Source of the DNA: an uncultured Oscillospiraceae bacterium
GTDB taxonomy: Bacteria > Bacillota > Clostridia > Oscillospirales > Ruminococcaceae
Length of the DNA: 18,884 nucleotides
NCBI GenBank assembly: GCA_902490585.1
Contig: CABUEI010000038.1
Span: 1 to 18,884, forward strand
Direction: 5' to 3'
Shown here in pieces: positions 7,437 to 15,276 of this stretch. The notes under the pieces are model-generated. The model ran no database searches. It was not told where the DNA came from and worked only from the letters and a program-made list of their open reading frames with translations. Both the position numbers and the translations under genes were made by a program. Every line of letters begins with the position of its first letter. The first letter of the stretch is position 1.

Positions 7437-7917
7437 GATAATCAAGAGCTACTATGTTCATTGTGATTTTCTTGTTGTCATCAATAGTGATGATACCGTA
7501 TGACGGCGGACGTTTATCTCTCGGTGAATCAATACTGCCGGGATTCATGACATATATGCCGTCAATAAGTTCGGTACGATAAAGGTGCGTATGACCGTAA
7601 AGTGCAATCTTACAGCTGTTCTGCTTTGCAACAGAGATAAGCGTATCAAGTCCCTGGTGTACATGATGCTCGTGACCGTGTACGCAGAGTATCTTTATAC
7701 CCTTTGCGTTGGCAATTCTTATCGTCTTGTTCTCGGCAAAGTCGCAGTTGCCCTTTACGAATAAAAAGCTCTTGTCGGGGTGGAGATTGCGTACATCGTT
7801 GAATTCATGTTCGCCGTCACCCAGATGTATAAACGCATCGGCATCGAGATTGTTCTCAACCACCGAGTTCAGCTTGTGGAATTCCTTGTGCGAATCGGAT
7901 ACTACTACAATTTTCAT
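7420..7917 (-). CDS. YfcE/MJ0936-type calcineurin-like phosphodiesterase
   Basis: The start at 7917 (MKIVVVSDSH) is supported by AAGGA eight bases upstream; a longer frame to 7947 has no site of its own. The 165-residue protein shows the full two-metal phosphoesterase signature: DSH (Asp8, His10), GDGE (Asp34), GNCD (Asn57), VHGHEH (His80) and GHTH (His109, His111). Family members are cytosolic metal-dependent phosphodiesterases with unclear natural substrates. In some Bacillota they are named after YfcE or YsnB. It is the first gene of a unit with birA and the TIM-barrel protein, transcribed away from the small-gene cassette. Confidence 0.9.
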   Translation of the reverse strand: MKIVVVSDSHKEFHKLNSVVENNLDADAFIHLGDGEHEFNDVRNLHPDKSFLFVKGNCDFAENKTIRIANAKGIKILCVHGHEHHVHQGLDTLISVAKQNSCKIALYGHTHLYRTELIDGIYVMNPGSIDSPRDKRPPSYGIITIDDNKKITMNIVALDYHADKQ

Positions 7918-7972
7918 AATTTCTATCCTTTCAGTCGGATAAGCCAAATGGCTTAAATATGCCCATGGAGTA

Positions 7973-7978
7973 ATTATA
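7973..7978 (-). promoter_or_regulatory. Extended -10 promoter of the phosphodiesterase-birA unit
   Basis: The minus strand carries TGTTATAAT, an extended -10, with only a weak T-rich -35 about 17 bases upstream. Transcription would start near 7966. The leader of about 50 bases contains a short hairpin, TAAGCC/GGCTTA (7940-7945, 7950-7955), ending ten bases before the AAGGA ribosome site. Confidence 0.5.
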
Positions 7979-8048
7979 ACACATAAAAAGGAAAAAGAAA
8001 AGATTAGTACCCATATTTTTAGAAATTCTACACAAAACGAAAATAGCC

Positions 8049-8068
8049 TTTTGTATATTTTTACAAAA
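8049..8068. promoter_or_regulatory. Inverted repeat overlapping the -35
   Basis: TTTTGTA (8049-8055) and TACAAAA (8062-8068) form a 7-bp inverted repeat with a 6-base centre. It covers the -35 of the cassette promoter and could be an operator half of a regulated region. Confidence 0.35.
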
Positions 8069-8088
8069 AATTATAAACTGAATATAAC
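8060..8088 (+). promoter_or_regulatory. Promoter of the small-gene cassette
   Basis: TTTACA (8060-8065) and TATAAC (8083-8088) each match consensus in five of six bases and are separated by 17 bases. Transcription would begin near 8095, about 40 bases before the ATG at 8134. Both elements overlap inverted repeats, described separately. Confidence 0.55.
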
Positions 8089-8108
8089 GGGAATATCGTG
8101 TTCCCGTT
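8086..8108. promoter_or_regulatory. Inverted repeat spanning the -10 and transcription start
   Basis: AACGGGAA (8086-8093) and TTCCCGTT (8101-8108) form a perfect 8-bp inverted repeat with a 7-base centre. It overlaps the end of the -10 and the expected start of transcription, the usual place for a repressor operator. As RNA it would be mostly lost from the 5' end, so a DNA operator is more likely than an attenuator. Confidence 0.4.
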
Positions 8109-8133
8109 GACAATATAATTTCAGGAGGCAGTT

Positions 8134-8364
8134 ATGAATAATAATGTTGATTCTATGCTCGAGGCAGTCAGCAAAAAACTCGGCATTACACCTCAGCGAC
8201 TAAAAGAAGCTATGCAGAAGGGCGACCTTTCAATAGCACTCGAAAATATGCCCGAAAAGGACGCAAAGAAGCTTAAAAGCGTGCTTGGCAATCCCGAAAT
8301 TATCAAGAAAATGATGAAATCGGCACAGGCACAGGAGCTGAAAAAATCCATGAACAAACAGTAA
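8134..8364 (+). CDS. Small helical protein of unknown function
   Basis: The 76-residue product is charged, lysine-rich and predicted mostly helical, without signal peptide, membrane segment or cysteine. Its middle (LSIALENMPEKDAKKLKSVL) and C-terminal (PEIIKKMMKSAQAQELKK) parts look like amphipathic helices. A strong AGGAGG site (8123-8128) lies five bases before the ATG, so expression is very likely. It is the first of four closely spaced plus-strand genes. No family is recognised; its genuineness rests on the ribosome site, promoter and tight spacing. Confidence 0.8.
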   Translation: MNNNVDSMLEAVSKKLGITPQRLKEAMQKGDLSIALENMPEKDAKKLKSVLGNPEIIKKMMKSAQAQELKKSMNKQ

Positions 8365-8380
8365 TGAACGGAGGACAGCT

Positions 8381-8722
8381 ATGAGTGAAATAGACGATAT
8401 TCTTAAAGCCATGCTGTCCGATAACCAAAGTGATAAATCGGCTCCTGACGAAAGCGAAAAAACAGACAGCGAAGAAAAATTCTCTACCGATACCGACAGC
8501 GATGATATTTTCGGTGGAATAAACATAGATATGTTTATGAAGATAGGTGAGATAATGTCAAAGATGAGCGAGCAAGACAAGAACACCGAACTTCTGCTTG
8601 CCTTAAAACCTCACCTGAGAGATGAAAATCAGTCAAAGATAGATACAGCAGTAAAACTGTTCCGACTTATTTCGCTGCTACCCTATCTTAAAGACAGCGG
8701 TCTGTTTGATAACCTATTATGA
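8381..8722 (+). CDS. Small acidic protein with a C-terminal helical domain, unknown function
   Basis: The 113-residue protein begins with a helix (SEIDDILKAML), followed by a disordered Ser/Asp/Glu-rich stretch (about 14-45) and a helical C-terminal domain with ELLLALKPHLRDENQSKID (70-88) and LISLLPYLKDSGLF. Small clostridial proteins with a very similar 'LLALKPHL..E...KID.A' block are common, but no function is known to me. A GGAGG site (8370-8374) lies six bases upstream of the start, and the gene follows its neighbour by 16 bases. Its stop codon overlaps the ribosome site of the next gene. Confidence 0.82.
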   Translation: MSEIDDILKAMLSDNQSDKSAPDESEKTDSEEKFSTDTDSDDIFGGINIDMFMKIGEIMSKMSEQDKNTELLLALKPHLRDENQSKIDTAVKLFRLISLLPYLKDSGLFDNLL

Positions 8723-8736
8723 AAAGGAGTAAACCT

Positions 8737-9603
8737 ATGGAATGGAGCAACATAAGAATGTCAAAGGCAGAATTTGAGCGTTTGCAGAAAGAATATATGG
8801 CGGCGGCTATTAAAACAGCCGAAAAAGCCAAAACCTTTGAAAAATCCGAAGAAACGGTCACCGTGAATGAAAACACTTCCAAAACAGATAGCGGTGTTAC
8901 ACATTCGGCGGACATTGCCGTAATGACAAAAACAACAGAAACAGTTTCAGAAACAAAATCCGAACCGAAATCCGAAATAATGCCCGAACCGGAAAAAACA
9001 AATTCTCTCCCCGACACAGATCCCGAAGAAGATGTATTCCTACCGGAAGACGAAACCGAAAATATTACTATGACGGATACCGAAAACGGTGATGAAATTA
9101 CAGCAACACCTATCGAAGAAACCGAAGATGAAAAAGTTGAAATAACGCAATCAGAATATACAGAAAATGTAAATTTCGATAAAGAAGAAAGTTCTTCTGA
9201 GGAAAAAAAAGCCGATAATGTGCAAAATGATGCAGAAATATGCGATGAGCATCAAAAACAGACAACATTATGCAATAACGACGAAGAAACAGTTTCAGCC
9301 GAAATAGCCGACAAATGCGATAACACAGCTGTTTCAGACGAATGTGAAAATCAGGAAAATCACACGGTTGATGAGATTTTGTGCAGCTTTGAAAGCACTT
9401 TTATGAGCGAAGAGGAAGCCGACAGGAAAGCGGAAAAATTATCCGCCTCAAATCAGAAACCTCGTCCTGCCCCCGACTTCAACGCTACCATACATAACCA
9501 TAACAACAATCCCGGCAAAAGTGGAAAACCCTGCGGATGTGAGCATTGCCGCCGTTCCGGCAGCAGTCGTATGCAGGAGAAAGGCGGGCAAAAACCAAAC
9601 TGA
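8737..9603 (+). CDS. Acidic disordered protein with a CxCxxC tail
   Basis: The start is set at 8737 because AAAGGAG (8722-8728) is eight bases upstream; an earlier in-frame ATG at 8719 precedes this site. The 288-residue product opens with a short conserved-looking helix (MEWSNIRMSKAEFERLQKEY), then about 200 residues of Glu/Thr/Ser/Asp-rich low-complexity sequence with scattered Cys. The C-terminus has HNHNNNP followed by a Cys cluster CGCEHC (Cys266, Cys268, Cys271) and a basic tail. The His and Cys could bind metal. No signal peptide or membrane segment is present. The ends look like functional binding modules joined by a flexible linker. The function is unknown. Confidence 0.75.
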   Translation: MEWSNIRMSKAEFERLQKEYMAAAIKTAEKAKTFEKSEETVTVNENTSKTDSGVTHSADIAVMTKTTETVSETKSEPKSEIMPEPEKTNSLPDTDPEEDVFLPEDETENITMTDTENGDEITATPIEETEDEKVEITQSEYTENVNFDKEESSSEEKKADNVQNDAEICDEHQKQTTLCNNDEETVSAEIADKCDNTAVSDECENQENHTVDEILCSFESTFMSEEEADRKAEKLSASNQKPRPAPDFNATIHNHNNNPGKSGKPCGCEHCRRSGSSRMQEKGGQKPN

Positions 9604-9624
9604 AATTCCGCCCGCAGTACCGAT

Positions 9625-9756
9625 ATGGACTTAATCGGCAAGCTGATGAACGACGACGATCTGCTCAAGGTTGCCGCCGTCGCATTTATCCTCTGGCGTG
9701 ACCACGCCGACTACAAACTGCTGCTTGTATTGGCATACGTTTTTCTTTTCAAATAA
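9625..9756 (+). CDS. Small hydrophobic protein, in frame behind a TGA
   Basis: This 43-residue ORF (MDLIGKLMNDDDLL..., ending LAYVFLFK) has an acidic N-terminal half and hydrophobic segments VAAVAFILW and LLLVLAYVFLF. It therefore resembles a tiny peripheral or membrane protein. It has no clear ribosome site. It lies in the same frame as the preceding acidic protein, separated only by TGA and seven sense codons, so it is expressed either by reinitiation or as a readthrough extension. It is too short and too weakly initiated for certainty, but its composition looks protein-like. Confidence 0.6.
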   Translation: MDLIGKLMNDDDLLKVAAVAFILWRDHADYKLLLVLAYVFLFK

Positions 9757-9759
9757 ACC

Positions 9760-9788
9760 TTGCATTTTCCTACCTGTCAGTATATAAT
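9760..9788 (+). promoter_or_regulatory. Promoter of the GH13 gene
   Basis: TATAAT (9783-9788) is preceded at 17 bases by TTGCAT (9760-9765), a partial -35. Transcription would start near 9795. A small hairpin CGGC/GCCG (9801-9804, 9808-9811) lies between this and the GGAGG ribosome site at 9816-9820. Confidence 0.5.
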
Positions 9789-9826
9789 AACCTTATAAAA
9801 CGGCTTTGCCGCAATGGAGGTAAATT

Positions 9827-11365
9827 ATGGCTAAATGGCTGGAAAATGCAATTTTTTATGAGATATATCCTCAGTCCTTCAACGATACAAACGGCGACGG
9901 TATCGGCGATTTTCAGGGTATAATCGAAAAGCTTGATTACATCAGGGAAACGGGCTTCAACGCAATTTGGATGAACCCCTGCTTTGATTCACCATTCGGT
10001 GATGCGGGCTATGATGTAAGGGACTACAAGAAAGCCGCCGCAAGATACGGTACAAATGATGATTTAAAGCGGCTTTTTAACGAGTGCCACAAGCGTGATA
10101 TGCACATTCTGCTTGACCTTGTTCCCGGTCATACTTCGGTAGAACACGAGTGGTTCAAACAGTCCATGCTCCCCGAAAAGAACGAATACACCGACCGATA
10201 TATCTGGACCAGCAATATATGGGAACAGCCCGAGGGGCTCAACTGTATAAGAGGTATTTCCGACCGTGACGGCAGTGCCGCAGTCAACTTCTTCTCATCT
10301 CAGCCTGCGCTGAACTACGGCTATGCCGAGCCTAAGTATGCTTATCAGCAAAAGCCTACAGATCCCGGACCTATGGCGACAAGAGCCGCTATCAAGGACG
10401 TTATGAAGTTCTGGCTCGATATGGGCTGTGACGGCTTCAGAGTAGATATGGCAGGCTCTCTTGTAAAATGCGATCCCGAATATAAAGAAACAATCAAGCT
10501 ATGGCAGGATATAACGGGTTATCTTAAGAGCGAATATCCCGAAGCCGCTATGGTATCTGAGTGGGGCGAGCCGCAATATTCGCTTCAGGGCGGCTTTGAT
10601 ATGGACTTCTTACTGCACTTCGGTCCTGAGGGCTACAACTCGATGTTCAGAAGTGCCGAACCGTTCTTTTCAAAGAGGGGCAAAGGTACTCCCGCAATCT
10701 TTGCCGAGCAGTACAACGGCTATCACGAAAAGACAACGACAGGCGGCGGACTTATCTGCATTCCGTCAGGCAATCACGATATGGACAGACTTGCAAGAGG
10801 CAGGGATGAGGACGAGCTTAAATGCTGTTTTGCTTTCCTTCTCACAATGCCCGGCGCACCGTTTGTATACTACGGCGATGAGATAGGCTTACGCTATGTC
10901 GAGGGTCTTGTATCGGTAGAGGGCGGCTATAACCGTACCGGATCAAGAAGTCCTATGCAGTGGGACAGCACTGCAAATGACGGATTTTCAACTGCGGACA
11001 AATCACAGCTTTATATAAAGCAGGATGACGCACCCGACAGACCTACTGTCGAAAAGCAGATGCTCGATGAAAAGTCGCTCTACAACGAGATAAAGAAACT
11101 GATAAAAGTCAGAAACGATAATCCCGCACTTCACAATCTCTCAGCCTTTGAGTTTGTCAGCAGTGACGGTTATCCGCTGGTATACAAGAGAAGCAGCGAC
11201 AATCAGACGGTTTATGTGTTCATCAATCCGTCCGATAAGGCCGTAACTGTCAATGCAGATTATGCAAAGGGCGGAAAGGCAATTTACACGCTTGGCGAAA
11301 ACGGCTCTGTAAAGGAAGATACAGTTACCGTTCCCGCAAGCGGTGCAATATTTGTAGAGGTATAA
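9827..11365 (+). CDS. Intracellular GH13 alpha-glycosidase (alpha-amylase superfamily)
   Basis: The 512-residue enzyme has no signal peptide, so it acts on imported alpha-glucans or oligosaccharides in the cytosol. The (beta/alpha)8 barrel motifs are clear: DTNGDGIGDFQGI (20-32), conserved region I LLDLVPGH (Asp97, His102), region II GFRVDMAG with the nucleophile Asp207, region III VSEWGE with the acid/base Glu245, and region IV GNHDMDR with His317 and Asp318. The domain C follows from about 430. Region I has Gly where most members have Asn before His, and region V reads QPALN instead of the usual QPDLN or MPDLN. These changes leave open whether it is an oligo-1,6-glucosidase, alpha-glucosidase or transglycosylase. 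GGAGG six bases upstream supports the start. Confidence 0.88.
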   Translation: MAKWLENAIFYEIYPQSFNDTNGDGIGDFQGIIEKLDYIRETGFNAIWMNPCFDSPFGDAGYDVRDYKKAAARYGTNDDLKRLFNECHKRDMHILLDLVPGHTSVEHEWFKQSMLPEKNEYTDRYIWTSNIWEQPEGLNCIRGISDRDGSAAVNFFSSQPALNYGYAEPKYAYQQKPTDPGPMATRAAIKDVMKFWLDMGCDGFRVDMAGSLVKCDPEYKETIKLWQDITGYLKSEYPEAAMVSEWGEPQYSLQGGFDMDFLLHFGPEGYNSMFRSAEPFFSKRGKGTPAIFAEQYNGYHEKTTTGGGLICIPSGNHDMDRLARGRDEDELKCCFAFLLTMPGAPFVYYGDEIGLRYVEGLVSVEGGYNRTGSRSPMQWDSTANDGFSTADKSQLYIKQDDAPDRPTVEKQMLDEKSLYNEIKKLIKVRNDNPALHNLSAFEFVSSDGYPLVYKRSSDNQTVYVFINPSDKAVTVNADYAKGGKAIYTLGENGSVKEDTVTVPASGAIFVEV

Positions 11366-11383
11366 TTAATCAGATATAAATGC

Positions 11384-11420
11384 AAAGCCGCACAGATGGA
11401 TGACCATTCTGTGCGGCTTT
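11384..11420. terminator. Strong bidirectional terminator
   Basis: A 13-bp perfect stem pairs AAAGCCGCACAGA (11384-11396) with TCTGTGCGGCTTT (11408-11420), and the loop can extend it further. On the plus strand it is followed by TATTTATT and ends the GH13 gene. Only 3 bases separate it from the end of ntpD, so it can also end the converging V-ATPase operon. Confidence 0.85.
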
Positions 11421-11423
11421 TAT

Positions 11424-12077
11424 TTATTCGGTTTTTGCCTGTTCTTTTTCCTTCTGCGCCTGCTCTTTCTTTATCTTGGTACTCTTGATAACCTTCTGAC
11501 GTGAGAATTCCTCACGTTCCTTTTCTTCAAGAGAGTTGGAGATAAATCTTACCTGCGCCTCATACTTCGGGATTATGATATTTTTAAGCGCATTGGCACG
11601 CTTCTGCGTCTTTTTTATTGCTACAGCCAGCCTGTATATGCTGTTTTCGATTTCGGCGAGTACGACTGTCAGCTTTTTGGTTTCGTTAAAGCAGATATAA
11701 GCATTATCGAGATACGAATTTGTCATAGCAATATCATACTGCGGAACTATCGGTTTATCGGGAAGTTCTACAGTCGGCAACTCTACGCCCATGACACTCC
11801 TGAACGATATTTTAAGGTCGGTTTCTTCGGGGACGAACTGTGTCAGCGTTGATACCGAGCCGAGCGAGACATTTGCCTGCTGTAATGCGGCATACGCTTT
11901 TTCATAAGTCTGTTCGATGTTTCCACGGACAAGCTTTGATTTATCGGTCAGTGCGACCATTTCTCTTATCAGAACGTTACGCTTTCTGTCCATCAGCTCA
12001 AAGCCCTGCTTTGCCTGCTGTAAAGAACGCTTTGCCTTGATAAGATTACCTTTGGTCGGGAAAACCTGTTCAGCCAT
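11424..12077 (-). CDS. ntpD: V-type ATPase subunit D (central stalk)
   Basis: The 217-residue protein opens with the family signature VFPTKGNLIKAKRSLQQAKQG and is mainly two long helices that form an antiparallel coiled coil, the rotating shaft inside the A3B3 ring. The C-terminus is a Lys/Glu-rich tail. Length is in the usual range for bacterial NtpD. The start has AGGTGAG five bases upstream. It is the last gene of the operon, after ntpB, as in most bacterial V-type operons. Confidence 0.93.
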   Translation of the reverse strand: MAEQVFPTKGNLIKAKRSLQQAKQGFELMDRKRNVLIREMVALTDKSKLVRGNIEQTYEKAYAALQQANVSLGSVSTLTQFVPEETDLKISFRSVMGVELPTVELPDKPIVPQYDIAMTNSYLDNAYICFNETKKLTVVLAEIENSIYRLAVAIKKTQKRANALKNIIIPKYEAQVRFISNSLEEKEREEFSRQKVIKSTKIKKEQAQKEKEQAKTE

Positions 12078-12106
12078 ACACTCACCTGCCTTTCATAAAG
12101 TAACTG

Positions 12107-13498
12107 TTATACAAATCTCTTTGCGTTTTCAGGGTGATAATGCTCCTTGATAAGCTGTTCGTTTACACGATCAAGCTCACTTGCAGGAAGCAGTGAAAGC
12201 AGATCCCACGCAAGATCAAGAGTTTCATCCATGGAGCGATTTTCATCAAAGCCCTGATTAAGAAAATACTTTTCAAACATCGTACCGAACTTCATAATCG
12301 CCTTATCCGACGCTGAAAGTTCATCTTCACCGATAACCGACGCAAGCGCTCTGGCGTCCTGTACTCTTGCATAGCAAGCAAACAGCTGATTTGAAACATC
12401 TGCATGATCGGCTCTTGTATACTGCTCACCTATACCATCTTTCATAAGACGTGACAGTGAAAGCAGAACAGAAAGTCCGGGATAAATGCCTGTCTGGTCA
12501 AGGTTTCTGTCGAATACTATCTGACCCTCGGTGATGTATGCCGTAAGGTCGGGGATAGGGTGGGTGATGTCATCGTTAGGCATTGTAAGTATCGGTATCT
12601 GCGTAACAGAGCCTGTACTGCCCTCTACTACGCCTGCTCTTTCATACATCGAGGCAAGGTCGGAGTAAAGATAACCGGGATAACCCTTTCTTCCTGGGAT
12701 CTCGCCCTTTGATGATGAGAACTCACGCAGAGCCTCACAGTAGGAAGTAAGGTCGGTCATGATAACGAGTATGTGCATATTCTTCTCAAACGCAAGATAC
12801 TCTGCAACGGTAAGCGCACATCTCGGTGTCAGGATACGCTCGATAATCGGGTCGTTTGAGAGGTTAAGGAACATACAAACACGCTGTATAACGCCTGTTT
12901 CCTCAAACGAACGTCTGAAGTACTCTGCAACGTCGTTCTGAACGCCCATTGCAGCAAATACTACCGCAAAGTCCTTGCCCTCGCTGTCGGCAATCTTAGC
13001 CTGCTTTACTATTTGCACCGCAAGCTTGTTATGCGACAGACCTGAGCCTGAGAATATAGGAAGTTTCTGACCTCTGATAAGCGTCATAAGAGCGTCTATC
13101 GAGGAAATACCTGTGTGTATATAGTTTCTGGGATAAGAACGTGCAACGGGATTCAATGCACGTCCGTTTATATCACCGTATTTCTGGGGAAAAACTTCGC
13201 CAAGTCCGTCAATGGGCTTACCCGCACCGTTGAACGTTCTGCCAAGCATTTCGGTAGACAGCGGGATTTCAAGCGGTTTTCCCGTAAAACTGATTTTTGT
13301 GTTGGTAAGTGAGATACCGTTGGTGCCCTCAAATACCTGTAAGACTACTTTATCGCCCTGCATCTCAACGACACGTCCTAAACGCTTCGTGCCATCCTCA
13401 AGTTTGATTTCTGCGATTTCATCGTAAGAAACACCTTTAGCACCCTCAAGGCAGACAAGCGGTCCGTTTATTTCACTCAGTCCTGCATATTGAATCAT
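12107..13498 (-). CDS. ntpB: V-type ATPase subunit B (regulatory nucleotide-binding subunit)
   Basis: The 463-residue protein is the non-catalytic subunit that alternates with A in the A3B3 head. It shows the N-terminal beta-barrel (about 1-75), and the nucleotide domain where the Walker A position reads FSGSGLSHNKLA (149-160), the degenerate P-loop typical of B subunits. Other family landmarks are PRNYIHTGISSID (123-135), RKGYPGYLYSDLA and GSVTQIPILTMPNDDITHPIPD. GGAG lies eight bases before the ATG. It follows ntpA by 20 bases. Confidence 0.95.
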   Translation of the reverse strand: MIQYAGLSEINGPLVCLEGAKGVSYDEIAEIKLEDGTKRLGRVVEMQGDKVVLQVFEGTNGISLTNTKISFTGKPLEIPLSTEMLGRTFNGAGKPIDGLGEVFPQKYGDINGRALNPVARSYPRNYIHTGISSIDALMTLIRGQKLPIFSGSGLSHNKLAVQIVKQAKIADSEGKDFAVVFAAMGVQNDVAEYFRRSFEETGVIQRVCMFLNLSNDPIIERILTPRCALTVAEYLAFEKNMHILVIMTDLTSYCEALREFSSSKGEIPGRKGYPGYLYSDLASMYERAGVVEGSTGSVTQIPILTMPNDDITHPIPDLTAYITEGQIVFDRNLDQTGIYPGLSVLLSLSRLMKDGIGEQYTRADHADVSNQLFACYARVQDARALASVIGEDELSASDKAIMKFGTMFEKYFLNQGFDENRSMDETLDLAWDLLSLLPASELDRVNEQLIKEHYHPENAKRFV

Positions 13499-13518
13499 AA
13501 AATAATCTCCGATCGGGT

Positions 13519-15261
13519 TTAATCATCGGCAAACTTGCTGTTGATCATATCGAAATATTCATCAAACATTTCAAGCTTGTCATTAGGTATATCATACTTC
13601 ATCTTTATCAGCTTATCGAAGAATCCGTAAGAGATAATCTCCGATATAGGCTTACCGCCGTTTATAGCGTTCAGCGACTTGTGATACAGAAGTAAAATTG
13701 CTTTCATCATCAGTTTCTGCTTTTCAAGCGGAACGAATGTATCGTCCTTGTGGAATGCGTTCTGCTGTAAGAAACCTACTCGTATAACACGGGCTATTTC
13801 GATAATAAGTTTCTGGTCATCGGGGAGAACGTCAGCACCGATAAGCTTTACTATCTCCATAAGGTTGTTCTCTTCAACCAGTAAGGTCGATATTTCCTGT
13901 CTGTAGCGGCAGAATTCTTCGCCGACGTGTTCGTTGTAATACTCGGCTAAATCGTCGCTGTACTCCGAATAGCTCATATTCCAGTTGATAGCCGGATAGT
14001 GTCTTGCGTAAGCAAGATTCTTGTCGAGCGCCCAGAAGCAACGGACGAAACGCTTTGTATTCTGCGTTACAGGCTCAGAAAAGTCCGATCCCTGCGGAGA
14101 TACGGCGCCGATAATCGTAACACTGCCCTCTTTGCCGTTCAGTGTTTCAACGTAACCTGCACGCTCGTAGAACTCAGATAATCTTGACGGCAGATATGCA
14201 GGGAAACCTTCTTCTGCCGGCATTTCTTCAAGTCGTCCTGAAATCTCACGGAGTGCTTCAGCCCAACGTGATGTTGAGTCAGCCATTATCGCTATATGAT
14301 AGCCCATATCACGATAATACTCGGCAAGTGTGATACCTGTATAGATAGACGCTTCACGGGCGGCAACAGGCATATTTGAAGTATTCGCAATAAGCACCGT
14401 TCTGTCCGTCAGCGGTCGGTTTGATTTCGGGTCGATAAGTTCCGAGAATTCCTCAAGTACCTGTGTCATCTCATTACCACGTTCACCGCAACCGATATAT
14501 ACGATAATGTCGGCATCGCACCACTTTGCAAGCTGGTGCTGAGTCATAGTCTTACCTGTACCGAATCCTCCGGGTATTGCGGCTGTACCGCCCTTTGCAA
14601 GCGGCAGGATAGTATCAACTATACGCTGACCCGTGATAAGCGGTTTCGATATCGGCAGACGCTTGTTTATCGGACGTGGCGTTCTGATAGGCCACTTCTG
14701 TACCAGCGTCAGCTCCTGTACCGTTTCTTCATCAATTCTGAGTTTAAGTATTACATCGTTTACCTTGTACTTACCGTCAGGAGCGACATATTCTACCGTA
14801 CCTTCTGTATAAGGAGGTATCATACATCTGTGTGTGATAAGCGGTGTTTCGGGGCATTCTGCGTATATATCACCGCCGTGCAGTCTGTCGCCGACCTTTA
14901 CGGTTACAGTAACGTCAAACTCACGCTCTTCATCAAGTGCGGCAATCGCACTGCCCTCTGTTACATATACACCGCTGAGTGCCGTCATAGCTTTAAGCGG
15001 ACGCTGGATACCGTCATAAATATTGGATATTATGCCGGGTCCGAGCGTTGCGCTCATAGGTGTTCCTGTAGGCTCTACAGGGTCGCCCGGCATAAGTCCT
15101 GCCGTACCCTCGTAAACCTGAATCGTTGTCATTTCATCGGTTACGCCGATTACCTCTCCTATGAGCTTGCTCTTACCGACCATTACCATTTCTCGCATAG
15201 AGAATGACTTTGTATCCTTGACCTTTACAACGGGTCCGTTGATCGCATAAATACAATTCAT
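13519..15261 (-). CDS. ntpA: V-type ATPase subunit A (catalytic)
   Basis: The 580-residue catalytic subunit hydrolyses or makes ATP in the A3B3 head. It shows the N-terminal beta-barrel, the A-specific insertion (about 110-185), the P-loop GGFGTGKT (231-238, Lys237) and the catalytic GCGERGNEM block with Glu260. Downstream are ADSTSRWAEALREISGRLEE and a C-terminal helical domain. The P-loop reads GGFGTGKT rather than the commoner GPFGAGKT or GAFGCGKT, but all catalytic residues are kept. GGGGAGG sits seven bases before the start. The gene lies between ntpE and ntpB. Confidence 0.96.
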   Translation of the reverse strand: MNCIYAINGPVVKVKDTKSFSMREMVMVGKSKLIGEVIGVTDEMTTIQVYEGTAGLMPGDPVEPTGTPMSATLGPGIISNIYDGIQRPLKAMTALSGVYVTEGSAIAALDEEREFDVTVTVKVGDRLHGGDIYAECPETPLITHRCMIPPYTEGTVEYVAPDGKYKVNDVILKLRIDEETVQELTLVQKWPIRTPRPINKRLPISKPLITGQRIVDTILPLAKGGTAAIPGGFGTGKTMTQHQLAKWCDADIIVYIGCGERGNEMTQVLEEFSELIDPKSNRPLTDRTVLIANTSNMPVAAREASIYTGITLAEYYRDMGYHIAIMADSTSRWAEALREISGRLEEMPAEEGFPAYLPSRLSEFYERAGYVETLNGKEGSVTIIGAVSPQGSDFSEPVTQNTKRFVRCFWALDKNLAYARHYPAINWNMSYSEYSDDLAEYYNEHVGEEFCRYRQEISTLLVEENNLMEIVKLIGADVLPDDQKLIIEIARVIRVGFLQQNAFHKDDTFVPLEKQKLMMKAILLLYHKSLNAINGGKPISEIISYGFFDKLIKMKYDIPNDKLEMFDEYFDMINSKFADD

Positions 15262-15276
15262 TGAAAAACCTCCCCG

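Noticed and set aside
8114..8119. TATAAT as the -10 of the small-gene cassette
   Set aside because: Transcription would begin inside the AGGAGG ribosome site, leaving no leader. TTGACA at 8107-8112 overlaps the start of the TATAAT run, so it cannot be its -35. The TTTACA/TATAAC pair upstream fits better.
14536..15207. 223-residue plus-strand ORF
   Set aside because: It is the antisense shadow of ntpA, which has full family motifs; the antisense translation is cysteine-, tyrosine- and arginine-rich and has no ribosome site in the right place.
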